The notes below the pieces were generated by a model, which was given only the letters and a program-made list of their open reading frames with translations, was not told the DNA's origin and did no database searches. A stretch of DNA of 64,000 nucleotides, taken from the NCBI RefSeq assembly GCF_001294645.1, contig NZ_CP011868.1:1364001-1428000 (forward strand), in the 5' to 3' direction. Made by a program: the position numbers and the translations under genes. Source of the stretch: Pseudonocardia sp. HH130629-09 (lineage in GTDB: Bacteria; Actinomycetota; Actinomycetes; Mycobacteriales; Pseudonocardiaceae). This document shows positions 43,120 to 52,761 of this stretch, in pieces; positions within the stretch are counted from its first letter, which is position 1; each line of letters starts with the position of its first letter.

Positions 43120-44682
43120 TCAGGTCGCGCAGCGGACATCGTCGGCCGGGGGCCTGCCGGTCTGCAGGTAGTCGGCGACGACCTGGTTCACGCATGGGTT
43201 CGTGCCGGAGGCGGCGATGGTGTGCCCGTCACCGTCGACGGTGAGCAGGCTGCCGTCGAGCATCTCGGACATCCGGACGGCCCCGTCGTAGGGGGTGGTG
43301 GGGTCTCGGGTCAGTGAGATGGTCAGCGTCGGTGCCAGTCCCTCGATGCGTTCCGGCAGCGGGTAGGTCGCCTTCGGCGCAGTGGGCCAGGCCGTGCAGG
43401 CGTCCAGCGCGCCGTCCGTGCCTCGGCCCGGATCGGCGAACGGGGCCATCGCGTAGATGCGGGCCCGGAGGTCCGCGGTCTGCTCCGGGGTCATGCGCTG
43501 CTCGTCCATACAGGTGATCGCCAGATTTGCGCTGGTCAGGTTCGCGCCTCGGCCGTCCGGTTCGCGTCCGGCGAAGAGCTCGATCAGCCGTACGAGCCGG
43601 CTGGGATCGCCGTCCTGTAGCTCGGTGAGCCCGCGCGGGATCGCCGGCCACGATGCGGGCGAGTAGAGCGCGGCGATCGTGGCGTTCACCGTGTCGGTGT
43701 AGGTGAACTGTCGGCCGTCCCCGTAGGGCACCGGGTGGTCGAGCAGGGGGCGGACGATCTGCTGGAACCGTTCGGTCGCCCGCGCGGGATCCGTGCCGAG
43801 CGGGCAGTCGGGGCTCGTGGCGCAGTCCGCGGCCATGCGGTCGAAGGACTGCTGGAATCCGGTGTACTGGGCCAGACGACGCTCGTTGCCGGCGCGGGGA
43901 TCGACGGCGCCGTCGAGCACCATGGTGCGCACGTTCTGCGGGAACGTCTCGGCATACAGCGCACCCATCCTGGTGCCGTAGCTCTGGCCGAGGAAGTCGA
44001 GCCGTTCCCGGCCGAGCGCGGCTCGCAGCACGTCCATGTCCCGGACCGTGTCCCGGGTGCCGACGCTCGCCAGCACTCCCTCCCCGCCGGACCGTTCGGC
44101 GCACTGCTCGGTGAGCCGGCGCGCGTCGTCCGGGGTCCAGGTGCCCGCGGAGAAGATGAACTCGGTCGTGGTGTCGCCCTCGCGGTACTGCCCCGGCGTG
44201 AAGCACTCGACTGCGGGGGCGGTGGCGCCAACCCCCCGCGGATCGAATCCAACGATGTCGAAGCTCTCGGTCACCGCACTCGTCGCGAGTGCGGCGGCCG
44301 TGCTCACGGCGAACCCCATGCCGGCGCCGCCCGGGCCGCCCGAGTTCACGAGCAACGAGCCCTGCGACTCACCCCGTGCGGGGACACGCAGCATGGCGAC
44401 CCGGCCGGTCGGGCCCCCGGGGTCGGCGTAGTCCAGCGGTACCTCCAGGCGTGTGCACTCCACATCGGGGCGAGAGGCGAAGACCGCCTCGTCGGCCGCA
44501 GTGGTCGCATAGCCGTCACAGGAACCGAACCTGAGCTCCTGGTCGTAGAACCGGGCGAGGTCGGGAGGCGGCGGTGCCGCGGCCGGGGAAGCCGGCGCGG
44601 CCGGTGCGCACGCGCCCACAACGAGGAGCAGCGGCAGGGCCGCGGCCGCCACCCAGGACGGTGCCGGACGGGAGGAGAGCAT
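43120..44682 (-). CDS. secreted lipoprotein TAP-type S33 peptidase
   Basis: A 520-aa protein from ATG 44682. The signal peptide is a lipoprotein type, with the hydrophobic WVAAAALPLLLVVGAC and a lipobox Cys near residue 25. The oxyanion segment is LVNSGGPGGAGMG, the nucleophile elbow LDFLGQSYGTRMG and the C-terminal TAP-like His region VDGDGHTIAASG. These enzymes release tripeptides or hydrolyse peptide-like substrates outside the cell. ATG 44682 is preferred over the longer frame because the signal peptide starts there. It is divergent from a MerR gene. Confidence 0.9.
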   Translation of the reverse strand: MLSSRPAPSWVAAAALPLLLVVGACAPAAPASPAAAPPPPDLARFYDQELRFGSCDGYATTAADEAVFASRPDVECTRLEVPLDYADPGGPTGRVAMLRVPARGESQGSLLVNSGGPGGAGMGFAVSTAAALATSAVTESFDIVGFDPRGVGATAPAVECFTPGQYREGDTTTEFIFSAGTWTPDDARRLTEQCAERSGGEGVLASVGTRDTVRDMDVLRAALGRERLDFLGQSYGTRMGALYAETFPQNVRTMVLDGAVDPRAGNERRLAQYTGFQQSFDRMAADCATSPDCPLGTDPARATERFQQIVRPLLDHPVPYGDGRQFTYTDTVNATIAALYSPASWPAIPRGLTELQDGDPSRLVRLIELFAGREPDGRGANLTSANLAITCMDEQRMTPEQTADLRARIYAMAPFADPGRGTDGALDACTAWPTAPKATYPLPERIEGLAPTLTISLTRDPTTPYDGAVRMSEMLDGSLLTVDGDGHTIAASGTNPCVNQVVADYLQTGRPPADDVRCAT

Positions 44683-44762
44683 GCTGGGATCAGACAACTG
44701 GATGTAACGGCATGGTCCAGCCGGAGCGGAGTGATCCGCACCACGCGGGCCCGGTTCCGGCC

Positions 44763-44793
44763 TTGAGGGTGCCGCAACGGCACGGTGTGCAGT
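44763..44793 (+). promoter_or_regulatory. MerR-type promoter, site 2 (merR at 44819)
   Basis: TTGAGG, a 19-bp spacer with the dyad TGCCG-N3-CGGCA (44770-44782), then TGCAGT. It points toward the MerR gene itself, so the regulator is probably autoregulated. The core matches sites 1, 3 and 4. Confidence 0.75.
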
Positions 44794-44818
44794 CGCTGGA
44801 GAGAGGGGGAGGACGCAC

Positions 44819-45547
44819 GTGGTGTGGAGCATCCGCGAGGTCGCTGCTATGTGCGGGGTCAGTCCGCGCGCGGTGCGGCACTACAACGCAATCGGTCTGT
44901 TGGACCCGCCGACCCGCATGCCCAACGGCCACAAGCGCTACGACGGAGGGCATCTGACGCGCTTGCTGCAGATCCGACGCCTGGCCGGGCTCGGCTTCTC
45001 GTTGGCTCGGATCGCCGACCTCGACGGCCCCGGCGACGGGTCGGTCGCGGCCGTCCGCGCGCTCGACGCCGAGCTGGCCGACACCATCGCTCGGCTCCGC
45101 CGGGCCCGCGAGGATCTGCGGGAGATGATGCGTGACGGCACGCCGCCCGAGCTGACGCCCGAGTTCGCCTCCCCGCCGGTCACACAAGGGATGAGCAGCG
45201 CCGACCGCTCGTTCGTGGTGGTCATGTCCCGGGTGCTGGGACCGGGCCCCCGCCGGGCCTACGCCGACTTCGTGCGGGACCCGCCATCGGCTCCGGCCAT
45301 TGGGTCGTTCGACGACTTGCCCTCCGACGCGGACGAACAGGCCCGGCGTGAGGTCACCGACGTGATGGTGCCCTACGTGCGAAGCCTGCACGCCGCCCGG
45401 CCGGAGCTGGCGGCGATGCACGCCGGTTCGCCGTACGGGGCGACATTCGCGCGCCGGTCGATCGAGGCGGCGAAGACCGAGCTCTACAACCCCGCCCAGG
45501 TCGATGTCATGTGCCGTATCCGATGGGTGACGGCGGGCCGCGGCTGA
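44819..45547 (+). CDS. MerR-family regulator
   Basis: 242 aa from GTG 44819 (GTG 44822 is an alternative), after GGGGGAGGA. The winged HTH is [20 protein letters not shown] (2-21) with the second wing [20 protein letters not shown], then a dimerisation helix. A large C-terminal domain, with [20 protein letters not shown] and a late LYNPAQVDV, probably senses a ligand. No metal-binding Cys cluster is seen. It is a paralogue of 60466-61191, sharing the LYNPAQVDV segment. Confidence 0.9.
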   Translation: MVWSIREVAAMCGVSPRAVRHYNAIGLLDPPTRMPNGHKRYDGGHLTRLLQIRRLAGLGFSLARIADLDGPGDGSVAAVRALDAELADTIARLRRAREDLREMMRDGTPPELTPEFASPPVTQGMSSADRSFVVVMSRVLGPGPRRAYADFVRDPPSAPAIGSFDDLPSDADEQARREVTDVMVPYVRSLHAARPELAAMHAGSPYGATFARRSIEAAKTELYNPAQVDVMCRIRWVTAGRG

Positions 45548-45581
45548 CTGACTCGGCCACCGGAGCACCTCGTCGGCCGTC

Positions 45582-46893
45582 TCAATCGGACGTGGTCAAG
45601 TCCGCTGGCGTGGTGTTGGTCGAGGTCACCTCCTCGCTGCTGGATGTGGTGTCGGGGACGGCGGTGACGCGGGCGCGGGCCAGGACGTCGAGGCCGAGGT
45701 AGCGCCGTCCCCTCGGCCCATTCGTCGTGCTGTTCGGCCAGAACGGCGCCGACCAGGCGGGTCAGGGAGTCGCGGTCCGGGAAGATCCCGACGACGTCGG
45801 TGCGGCGGCGGATCTCGCGGTTGAGTCGCTCGCTCGGGTTGTTCGACCAGATCTGGCGCCAGACCTCCTTCGGGAACGAGGTGAAGGCCAGGACGTCGAC
45901 CCGGGCGGCGTCGAGGTGCTCGGACACCTTCGGCAGCTTGTCGGCCACGCCGTCGAGGACCCGGTCGAACCGGGCGTGAACGCTCGCGGCGTCGGGCTGG
46001 TCGTGGACCGAGTGCACCAGCGCCCGCACTCACGGCCAGCTGGCTTTCGGTGTCGCGGCCATCAGGTTCGCCGCGTAGTGCGTCCTGCACCTGTGCCAGG
46101 CCGTGCCGGGCAGGGTCGCCCCGATCGCCGACACCAAGCCGGCGTGGGCGTCGGAGGTCACCAGCCGGACCCCGGACAGGCCACGGGCGGTGAGGTCGCG
46201 GAAGAACCCCAGCCGGCCTGCGCCGTCTTCGGCGGAGGTGACGTGCGGGCCGAGGATCTCCCGGTGCCCGTCGGCGTTCACTCCGGTGGCGAGCAGGGCG
46301 TGGACATTCATGACCCGGCCGCCCTCGCGGACTTTGAGCACGAGCGCGTCGGCGGCGACGAAGGTGTAGGGGCCTTGGTCGAGCGGACGCGTCCGGAACT
46401 GCTCGACTTGGCCGTCGAGGTCTCGGGTCATCTCTGAGACCTGCGACGTGGACAATCTGGTGATGCCGAGGGAGTCGACGAGTTTCTCCATCCGCCGCGT
46501 CGAGACCCCGAGCAGGTAGCAGGTCGCGACCACCGTGGTCAGGGCCCGCTCCGCCCGGCGGCGACGCTCCAACAACCAGTGCGGGAAGTAGGAGCCGTTG
46601 CGCAGCTTGGGGATCGCGACGTCGATCGTGCCGGCGCGGGTGTCGAAGTCGCGGTGCCGGTAGCCGTTGCGGATGTTCGTGCGAGCGTCGGAACGCTCGC
46701 CCCTTGCGGCGCCGCACACCGAGTCGGCATCGGCGGACATCAGCGTGTTGATGAACGTGGTCAACATCTGGCGCAGCAGATCCGGGCTCGCCTGGGCCAG
46801 CTGCTCGTGCAGGAACTCGGTGGGGTCGATACTGGAGGGTGCGGTCATCGCGTGGAACTCCTGAAGCACTGTGGAAGGTCTCCAGAAGATCAC
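45582..46893 (-). pseudogene. IS256-family transposase with stop and frameshift
   Basis: The N-terminal frame (46030-46893) reads SSIDPTEFLHEQLAQASPDL through HRCRTHYAANLMAATPKASW and meets an in-frame TGA at 46030-46032. The same frame continues with [20 protein letters not shown] and [20 protein letters not shown]. Near 45708 an extra G shifts the tail; the natural end [20 protein letters not shown] is in another frame, stopping at 45582. Two lesions make it dead. It is a different IS256 lineage from 7326-8624. Confidence 0.87.
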
Positions 46894-47293
46894 GCGGTGG
46901 CCGCCCTACACCTCTACGCCAGTGCCCTCACCAGGACCGGTCGCACACCACCTTGGTGGACGCCACTCGTCGATCACCAGCTGTGCGCTTCACCCACGCT
47001 CCGATCGTTATGCGAGGGATAGGAAGCCTAGGGACTGACCGGTCCGGATGCCTCGTCGCCGCCGACTGGCATCGTCGCCGCCGTGCGTCCCGGATGGCGC
47101 TACGAGGCCGACGGCGTCGTCACCCTCCCGCTGGACGGACTGTGCCGGGACCCGCGGGGCCGTGAGCCTGCGCGCGTCTCCGGGCTCGCATCCTCGCGTC
47201 ACGACATGGCGAAGACCGGTCGCCCGAGGCGGCGCGGGCAGACCCTCTGACGTCGCAGGACGACACCGGTGGTGGTCGCAGGCCCGCAGGCGA
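46894..47293. other. IS flank and a possible short coding remnant
   Basis: The first ~70 bases are the outer end of the IS256-type element. Further on, a frame from GTG 47083 to 47250 reads VRPGWRYEADGVVTLPLDGL and could be the end of a lost gene. It is too short and unplaced to call. Confidence 0.3.
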
Positions 47294-48598
47294 CTATTGA
47301 GGTGATCGCGGCGACGAACCGTGCAAGGGACGTCTACGTTCGGTGACGGTCAGGACGGCGGCGAAGACGGCCTGGACGGCGACGTAGCCGAGGACGAACG
47401 GCAGCATGACCAACGCGGGATATGTCGTCGCCGGGTCGGGCAACGGGGTGAGCGCGGCGATCGCGACGACCAGACCGCAGTTGAGCAGTGACAGGCGGGC
47501 GTAGCCGACGCCGTCGCCGCCGGCCTGGCGGCGGGCCAGCTCGAACACCACGACGAGCCGGAACAGCACACCGACCATGAGCGCGGCGATGATCGGAGCG
47601 CCGACGGTGTAGCCGGGCCCCAGGACCCGCAGCACCGGCCAGCCCAGGGCCGCACCCAGGACGAGGAGCGGGATGAACAGCACCAGCATGCGGCGCCGCG
47701 TGTGGCGGGCGAGCTCGACGGCGCGGTGGGGTTCGCGCGCGGTCTGCACGGCGAGGGAGTTCGTGAAGAACACCGCGGCGGTGTCGACGACGACGGTGGC
47801 CTGCCAGGCGATGAAGAAGACCGCGCCGATGGTGTTGCCCATCCGGAAGTTCGCCAGCAGCGGGATCTGGTTGTAGAGCAGCACCGCCCCGAGCTGGGCG
47901 ACGGCGGTCGGAGCGAGGAACCCCGCCATGGTGGCCCGGCTGGGGAGAGTGCCGGGTCCGCCCGTGGCGGCGAACCGGCGGACCAGGAACCACAGCACGA
48001 TCGTGCCGGCCCCGATCCACACCACGACCGGGATCACCCACGACAGCACCATGCCCTGCGACGCCAGGCCCGCGCCGAGCGCGGCGAGCAGGCCGATCCG
48101 GGCGACGGCGAAGGTCCCGCTGCGCCACACCGCCAGCCAGGGCCGGCCGACGGCGACCATGACGAAGTCGTGCACCACGAACACACCCCACCCGGCGCAG
48201 CCGAGCACCAGCAGCAACAGACCGAACCCGAAGGGACCCTCGCCGGCGGCGACCAACGCCACTCGCGGGACGAGCAGCCCGTAGACCAGACCGGCCAGAC
48301 CGGACAACGGCATGATCAGCAACAGGCTGCCGAACACCAGCCGCACGGACTTCCGACCCGCCCCTGGCAGCCACCTCATGATGCCGATGCCGAGGTTGAG
48401 CTGGGCCGCGCCGCCGATCAGCTGCATGGCCGAGACGAACTCCGTCGCCCGCCCGACCTCCTCCTGCGGCATCACCCATGCCGCGATCAGGAACCCCAGC
48501 AGACCGGCGACGGAGTTGAACACCGAGGTCAACGTCAGGGCCAGCGAGTCGCTCGACCCAGCCTCCGGCGGACGACCCGACGGCTCGGAACGAGGCAC
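47294..48598 (-). CDS. polysaccharide-type flippase (MOP superfamily)
   Basis: A 434-aa protein with about 12 membrane helices. LTLTSVFNSVAGLLGFLIAA and QLNLGIGIMRWLPGAGRKSV resemble the first helices of Wzx/oligosaccharide flippases, and LLANFRMGNTIGAVFFIAWQ matches the mid-protein region. It would flip lipid-linked glycans across the membrane. No glycan-assembly genes adjoin it. The C-terminus is short and Arg/Ser-rich. Confidence 0.78.
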   Translation of the reverse strand: MPRSEPSGRPPEAGSSDSLALTLTSVFNSVAGLLGFLIAAWVMPQEEVGRATEFVSAMQLIGGAAQLNLGIGIMRWLPGAGRKSVRLVFGSLLLIMPLSGLAGLVYGLLVPRVALVAAGEGPFGFGLLLLVLGCAGWGVFVVHDFVMVAVGRPWLAVWRSGTFAVARIGLLAALGAGLASQGMVLSWVIPVVVWIGAGTIVLWFLVRRFAATGGPGTLPSRATMAGFLAPTAVAQLGAVLLYNQIPLLANFRMGNTIGAVFFIAWQATVVVDTAAVFFTNSLAVQTAREPHRAVELARHTRRRMLVLFIPLLVLGAALGWPVLRVLGPGYTVGAPIIAALMVGVLFRLVVVFELARRQAGGDGVGYARLSLLNCGLVVAIAALTPLPDPATTYPALVMLPFVLGYVAVQAVFAAVLTVTERRRPLHGSSPRSPQ

Positions 48599-48640
48599 TG
48601 CGGCGACGCTACGGGAGCCCCGGGGCGAGTGGCCGACCGG

Positions 48641-49115
48641 TCACACGTGCAGCTCCGAGCACTCGCCCCGGGCGATCTGCGCGCGGAACACGGCGTCGAA
48701 CGGGCTGCTCGGCTCGTCGTCGAGCGAATCGACGAACACCACCACTATCCGCCCGTCCTGACCTGCCGCGATGCCCCCCGAGCATCGCTCGCCACGCGGC
48801 GAGGTTCGGGTGTCGGTACATGAGCGCGGCCTCGGCCGGGGCCAGGAGATCCACCGCGCTCTGCAGATCGGCGGGCGTCAGGTCGTAGGTTCCCGTGCCT
48901 GTCCGTCGGCCGGTGACGATCCCGAGGACCAGCGCGGGGAGGCGGTGCAGCCAGCCGACGTTGACCACCGGAAACGACCACCCGGTGCCGTCGTCCGTCG
49001 GGACGAACGCGACTCCGTAGGCGGCCGTCGGGGTCCAGCCGGGCATCCGGGTGGTGAACCGGTCCACTGCCGCCTGGATCAGCTCCGGTGTGGGCCACTG
49101 TTCGACGAGACTCAT
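48641..49115 (-). pseudogene. hypothetical protein, frameshifted at a G6 run
   Basis: Reads MSLVEQWPTPELIQAAVDRF from ATG 49115 to MYRHPNLAAWRAML. At the G6 run (C6 on the plus strand, 48774-48779) the frame moves to Arg-rich nonsense. Dropping one G gives GIAAGQDGRIVVVFVDSLDD and a clean end GECSELHV, stop at 48641. The restored protein is about 158 aa. No family is recognised. The lesion could be real, phase variation or a sequencing error. Confidence 0.6.
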
Positions 49116-49240
49116 GCCGCACAACTACCGGACTGCCACGGCCGCCCGGGAGCGGTTTTCCGGCGAGCGCGGACACCGCGTCGGTGGGGATTCCGACCAG
49201 GTCTTGACCTGAAGTCGGGTTCAGCCCCGAAGCTCACCGC

Positions 49241-49621
49241 ATGAGCACCTCGACGGTCTGTTGGGCCTACCTGTTCGAGCACCCCGGCGCCGATCCCGCG
49301 CGTGACCGCCTCGTCCTCGACTCCGGGGGGCAGCGCTCGCTGATCGTCGCCGTCGCCTCGACGGCGGACGCCCCCGCCGTCGCCGCCGGCCTCGTTCGCG
49401 ACGAACACGTCACGCTGATCGAGCTGTGCGGCGGCTTCGGCAGCGGTGACGTGGCCGCGGTCGCCGCCGCCGTCGGCGAGCACGCGGCCGTCGGGCACGT
49501 CGTGTTCGGGGTGGACCAGATCCCGGCTGCCGCGGCCTATGCGACGGCGGCCACCGCGGCGCTGTCGGCCGCGGCGTCCACACCCGACGCGGCGTCCACA
49601 CCGGCACCCGGTCGCCGATAG
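49241..49621 (+). CDS. DUF6506-like protein
   Basis: A 126-aa protein. WAYLFEHPGADPARDRLVLD near the start, TLIELCGGFGSGDVAAVAAA in the middle and HVVFGVDQIPAAAAY match a small actinobacterial family I know as DUF6506, of unknown function. Ala-rich C-terminus. It is divergent from the frameshifted gene and followed by IS sequence. Confidence 0.7.
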   Translation: MSTSTVCWAYLFEHPGADPARDRLVLDSGGQRSLIVAVASTADAPAVAAGLVRDEHVTLIELCGGFGSGDVAAVAAAVGEHAAVGHVVFGVDQIPAAAAYATAATAALSAAASTPDAASTPAPGRR

Positions 49622-49797
49622 CGCCGCCTGGCCCACGGCGTGCGTTCACCTCGCGCGCAGCCGGCCCGTCGGCGAGATGCGCACGGCGCAGCCGGCCGTG
49701 GGGGAGAGGCACGGTCGCCGCGGGCCCCGTCGCGGCTCCGGCGGGTTCGGTGTGCCAGGGGACCTCGACCACCCGACGGTGATCAGCGGCCGGGCGG
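49622..49797. other. no gene between DUF6506-like gene and IS cluster
   Basis: Non-coding by appearance; no operator or repeat is seen. The following 49798-49816 segment is an IS5-type end. Confidence 0.4.
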
Positions 49798-49816
49798 GTG
49801 AGGAGACACGCCCTAG
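49798..49816. mobile_element. IS5-type terminal remnant containing CTAG
   Basis: GTGAGGAGACACGCCCTAG is the reverse complement of the IS5-type terminal motif seen at 34336 and 38428-38442. Its final CTAG (49813-49816) served as the target for the two following elements. Confidence 0.65.
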
Positions 49817-51219
49817 TACTCCAGCCGCACTTCGTTAGCTGGGCTGTCTTCGTCGTCGGTAGTGGCTTTCGCGGGCTCGGTGTTGGTGACGGCGACGCCA
49901 GGTCGACCAGGCCCAGCCCACGGTGCGGGCGGGGATGTGGATCAGAGATGCCAGGAGACGTCGGATCTCGGCGAGGGTGAGCGGGATGAGCCCGCTGCCA
50001 GGTCTTTTGGGGCGATCGCCGCGGTGACCGAGAGGTAGGCGTGGGCGAGCATGGCCAGGGTGATGTGGCGGTACCAGGCGTCGTAACGCCGCACCTGGTA
50101 CTGGTCGAGCCCGACCTCGTTCTTCGCGGTCTGGAAGCACTCCTCGATCGCCCACCGGGCGCCGGCGACCCGGATGAGGTCGTCGTCACTGGTGCCGGGC
50201 GGGCCTGCGCACAGGTAGTAGGCCAACTCCGGCTCGTCACCGGCGGCGATCTGGGTGTCGGTGAGGATCTGACGGCGCACCAGCAGCCAGCGCCCCCACC
50301 CGGCGGGCGCCTCCGGTGGCGGAGACAGGCTGGCCACGGCCCAGTCGTAGAGCCGCTCACCCTTCGCCCCGTCCCCCGCCGAGCGGCGCTTCCACGCCTG
50401 CTCCGGCGCGCGAGCGACCAGGTCGTCGGCGCGTCGTGACCCGGCCAGCCCGGCGATGTCAGCCTCGAGCGAGAGCGGGATCGACTGACTGCGGGGCACG
50501 GCGACGACGTAGCCGATCCGGCGCTTCTCGCACCAGGAGCGGAACTTGTAGTCCTGACCGTAGGCCTCGTCCGCAGCCACCCACGACGCCGGGACACCAG
50601 CGTCGAGGGCCCGGCCGAGCATCTGCTTGGCCAGCACGGTCTTGGTGGCGAACTCGACCTCGTCGGGCACCGCCGCAGCCCGGCAACGTTCCCGATCACC
50701 GGTCCACGACCTGGGCAGGTAAAGCTCACGATCGATCAACGTGCGGCCCCTGCCGCTGGCATAGGCGCAGAACACCCCGAGCTGGCAGTTCTCCACCCGG
50801 CCCGCAGTGCCGGAGTACTGGCGCTGCACCCCGGCCGACTTGGCCCCCTTCTTCAGGAACCCGGTCTCGTCGACGATCAGCACCCCGCCGGGCTCGCCGA
50901 GGTGTTCTGTGACGTAGTCCCGCAGGTCGTCGCGGACCCCGTCGGCGTCCCAAGCCGCCGAGTTGAGCAGCCGCTGCATCCCGTCCGGCGTCGTGTCACC
51001 GGCGACCTCGGCCAGCGTCCACCCGTTCTTCCCGGCCAACGGCGCCAACAATCCACGCACATACGCCCGCGCCCGACGCCGCGGCTCCGTCCGGAAGAAC
51101 CGCCCCGCCACCAGCCCGAACAACCCGTCCAGGCCGCCGGCCCACGCCTCTAGGTCCTCCTCCACCTGCACAAGATCAAAGCCTAGCGCAGACCCACATC
51201 ACGAAGTGCGGCTGGAGTA
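49817..51219 (-). mobile_element. IS701-family element
   Basis: A 1403-bp element. The ends TACTCCAGCCGCACTTCG and its complement are perfect inverted repeats. It is flanked by CTAG at 49813-49816 and 51220-51223, fitting the 4-bp target duplication of the IS701 family. Confidence 0.9.
49835..51171 (-). pseudogene. IS701-family transposase with -1 shift
   Basis: The main frame (49942-51171, 409 aa) has the Asp blocks GVLIVDETGFLKKGAKSAGV and PASWVAADEAYGQD, and the Glu region ARWAIEECFQTAKNEVGLDQ. After IAPK near 50000 the conserved end, GLIPLTLAEIRRLLASLIHI, is in the -1 frame and stops at 49835. The shift coincides with CCAAAAGA, so it is either a one-base deletion or, less likely, programmed slippage. 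Confidence 0.8.
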
Positions 51220-51223
51220 CTAG

Positions 51224-52330
51224 GTGTACTCGGCCAGGACGTTGGTGACGGAGGTTTCGGTTCGACACGTAGTCAGGGTGTTTGAACAAGGGAGAGCCTC
51301 CGGGTGGGGTGTGGCTTGTCTAGGACCCACACCACCGCGGAGGCTCTCGTGTCCCACCGTAATGCCCGCTTGACCGTGCACGGTCGTCGTGTGCTTGTTG
51401 AGCGGGTCGTCGATCAGGGCAGGCCGTGTGCACACGTCGCGGCCGAGCTGGGTATCTCGCGTCAGTGCGCACATCGCTGGGTCGCCCGCTTCCGCGCCCA
51501 TGGTCTGGCTGGACTGGTTGAGCGCTCGTCGCGACCGCATCGGTGCACGACTCGGACCCCTGCCACGGTCGCGGATCGGGTGCTGGCTCTGCGTGCGCAG
51601 CAGCGTCAGGGTCAGGACCGGATCGGCCCCCAACTGGCGGTCCCGGCTCGGACGGTATCGAGGATCCTGCGCCGCCATCGGGTGCCCTACCTGCGTCAAC
51701 TCGACCCGGTCACCGGGACCGTGATCCGAGCCAGTAAGACCACCGCGGTCCGCTACGAGCGTGACCGTCCCGGCGAGCTGGTGCACATGGACGTCAAGAA
51801 ACTGGGCCGCATCCCTGACGGCGGCGGGTGGCGCGCGCACGGCCGGGCCGCCCGCGAACACACCCGCGACCGCGCCACCCGACTCGGGTTCGACTACATC
51901 CACTCGCTGGTCGACGACCACTCCAGGTTGGCCTACTCCGAGGTCCTACCCGACGAGAAGGGCCGCACCTGCGCCGGGTTCCTACGCCGGGCCGCCGGCT
52001 ACTTCGCCGCCCACGGAATCACCAGGATCGAGCGGATCATGACCGACAATGCCTGGGCGTACCAGCATTCGTTGCGTGGCGTCGTCGCCGAGCTCGAGGC
52101 CAAGCAGGTGTTCATCAAGCCGCACTGCCCCTGGCAGAACGGCAAGGTCGAACGCCTTAACCGCACCCTGGCCACCGAATGGGCATACCGGCAGGTCTTC
52201 ACCAGCAACGCCCAACGCGCTGCCGCGCTTGCCCCGTGGATCGAGCACTACAACACTCGACGGGGTCACAGTGCGCTCGGAGGACGACCCCCGCTCAGCC
52301 GCCTGTCACCAACCTGATGGCCGGGTACAC
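51224..52330 (+). mobile_element. IS481-family element
   Basis: A 1107-bp element. The left end starts GTGTACTCGGCCAGGACGTT and the right end, reverse-complemented, GTGTACCCGGCCATCAGGTT; both continue GGTGAC. It is flanked by CTAG at 51220-51223 and 52331-52334. The left CTAG is shared with the IS701 element. IS481 elements are known to target CTAG-containing sites. Confidence 0.9.
51349..52317 (+). CDS. IS481-family transposase
   Basis: A 322-aa transposase from GTG 51349. The N-terminal HTH is CAHVAAELGISRQCAHRWVA. The rve-type integrase core has Asp in LVHMDVKKLGRIPDGGGW, Asp in RIMTDNAWAYQH and Glu in QNGKVERLNRTLATEWAY. No lesion is visible, so this element may be active. The frame is open upstream to the left IS end, but GTG 51349 gives the normal start. 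Confidence 0.92.
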   Translation: MSHRNARLTVHGRRVLVERVVDQGRPCAHVAAELGISRQCAHRWVARFRAHGLAGLVERSSRPHRCTTRTPATVADRVLALRAQQRQGQDRIGPQLAVPARTVSRILRRHRVPYLRQLDPVTGTVIRASKTTAVRYERDRPGELVHMDVKKLGRIPDGGGWRAHGRAAREHTRDRATRLGFDYIHSLVDDHSRLAYSEVLPDEKGRTCAGFLRRAAGYFAAHGITRIERIMTDNAWAYQHSLRGVVAELEAKQVFIKPHCPWQNGKVERLNRTLATEWAYRQVFTSNAQRAAALAPWIEHYNTRRGHSALGGRPPLSRLSPT

Positions 52331-52334
52331 CTAG

Positions 52335-52744
52335 CCCGGTGCTCGGTGGGAGGGGGAAGACCGAGCGCGGCGAGGGCGGCGCCCGTCAGCTCGCCCGGCG
52401 CCACGGGGTAGCGCCGGAGGTGGGGGATCCGTGCGCAGTCGTCGACGATCGTCCTCGCGGTCCTGACCGGCGTCGGCGTCGGGCAGGTCGGGGCGGGCCG
52501 CCGAGAGCCATCGCTGCCACTCCGCCACCTCGTCGGCCTGGATGCGGTCGATGCGCTCGCGGGCGGCGTCGGGGAGGTAGAGCCGTTCGGTCAGCCGGAC
52601 GGCGAGCAGGTCGGTTGCCTCGAGCGCGACGCGCACGTAGCCCGCGACGAGCAGGCCGAGGACCGCTTCGTCCGGGCCGGGGGTGCGTAGTGCGCGCGTC
52701 GTTTCCAGCGCGAGCCACTCGTGCAGCCGGGTGACGGCGGCCAC
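52335..52744 (-). pseudogene. hypothetical helical protein, truncated
   Basis: The frame reads VTRLHEWLALETTRALRTPG and VRVALEATDLLAVRLTERLY, a coherent helical protein. It later turns into low-complexity Arg/Pro sequence, while an alternative frame gives the natural-looking TIVDDCARIPHLRRYPVAPG, so a frameshift near 52450 is likely. Its 5' end meets the truncated MarR gene. No family is assigned. Confidence 0.4.
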
Positions 52745-52761
52745 CAGGATGTCGGCCTTGG

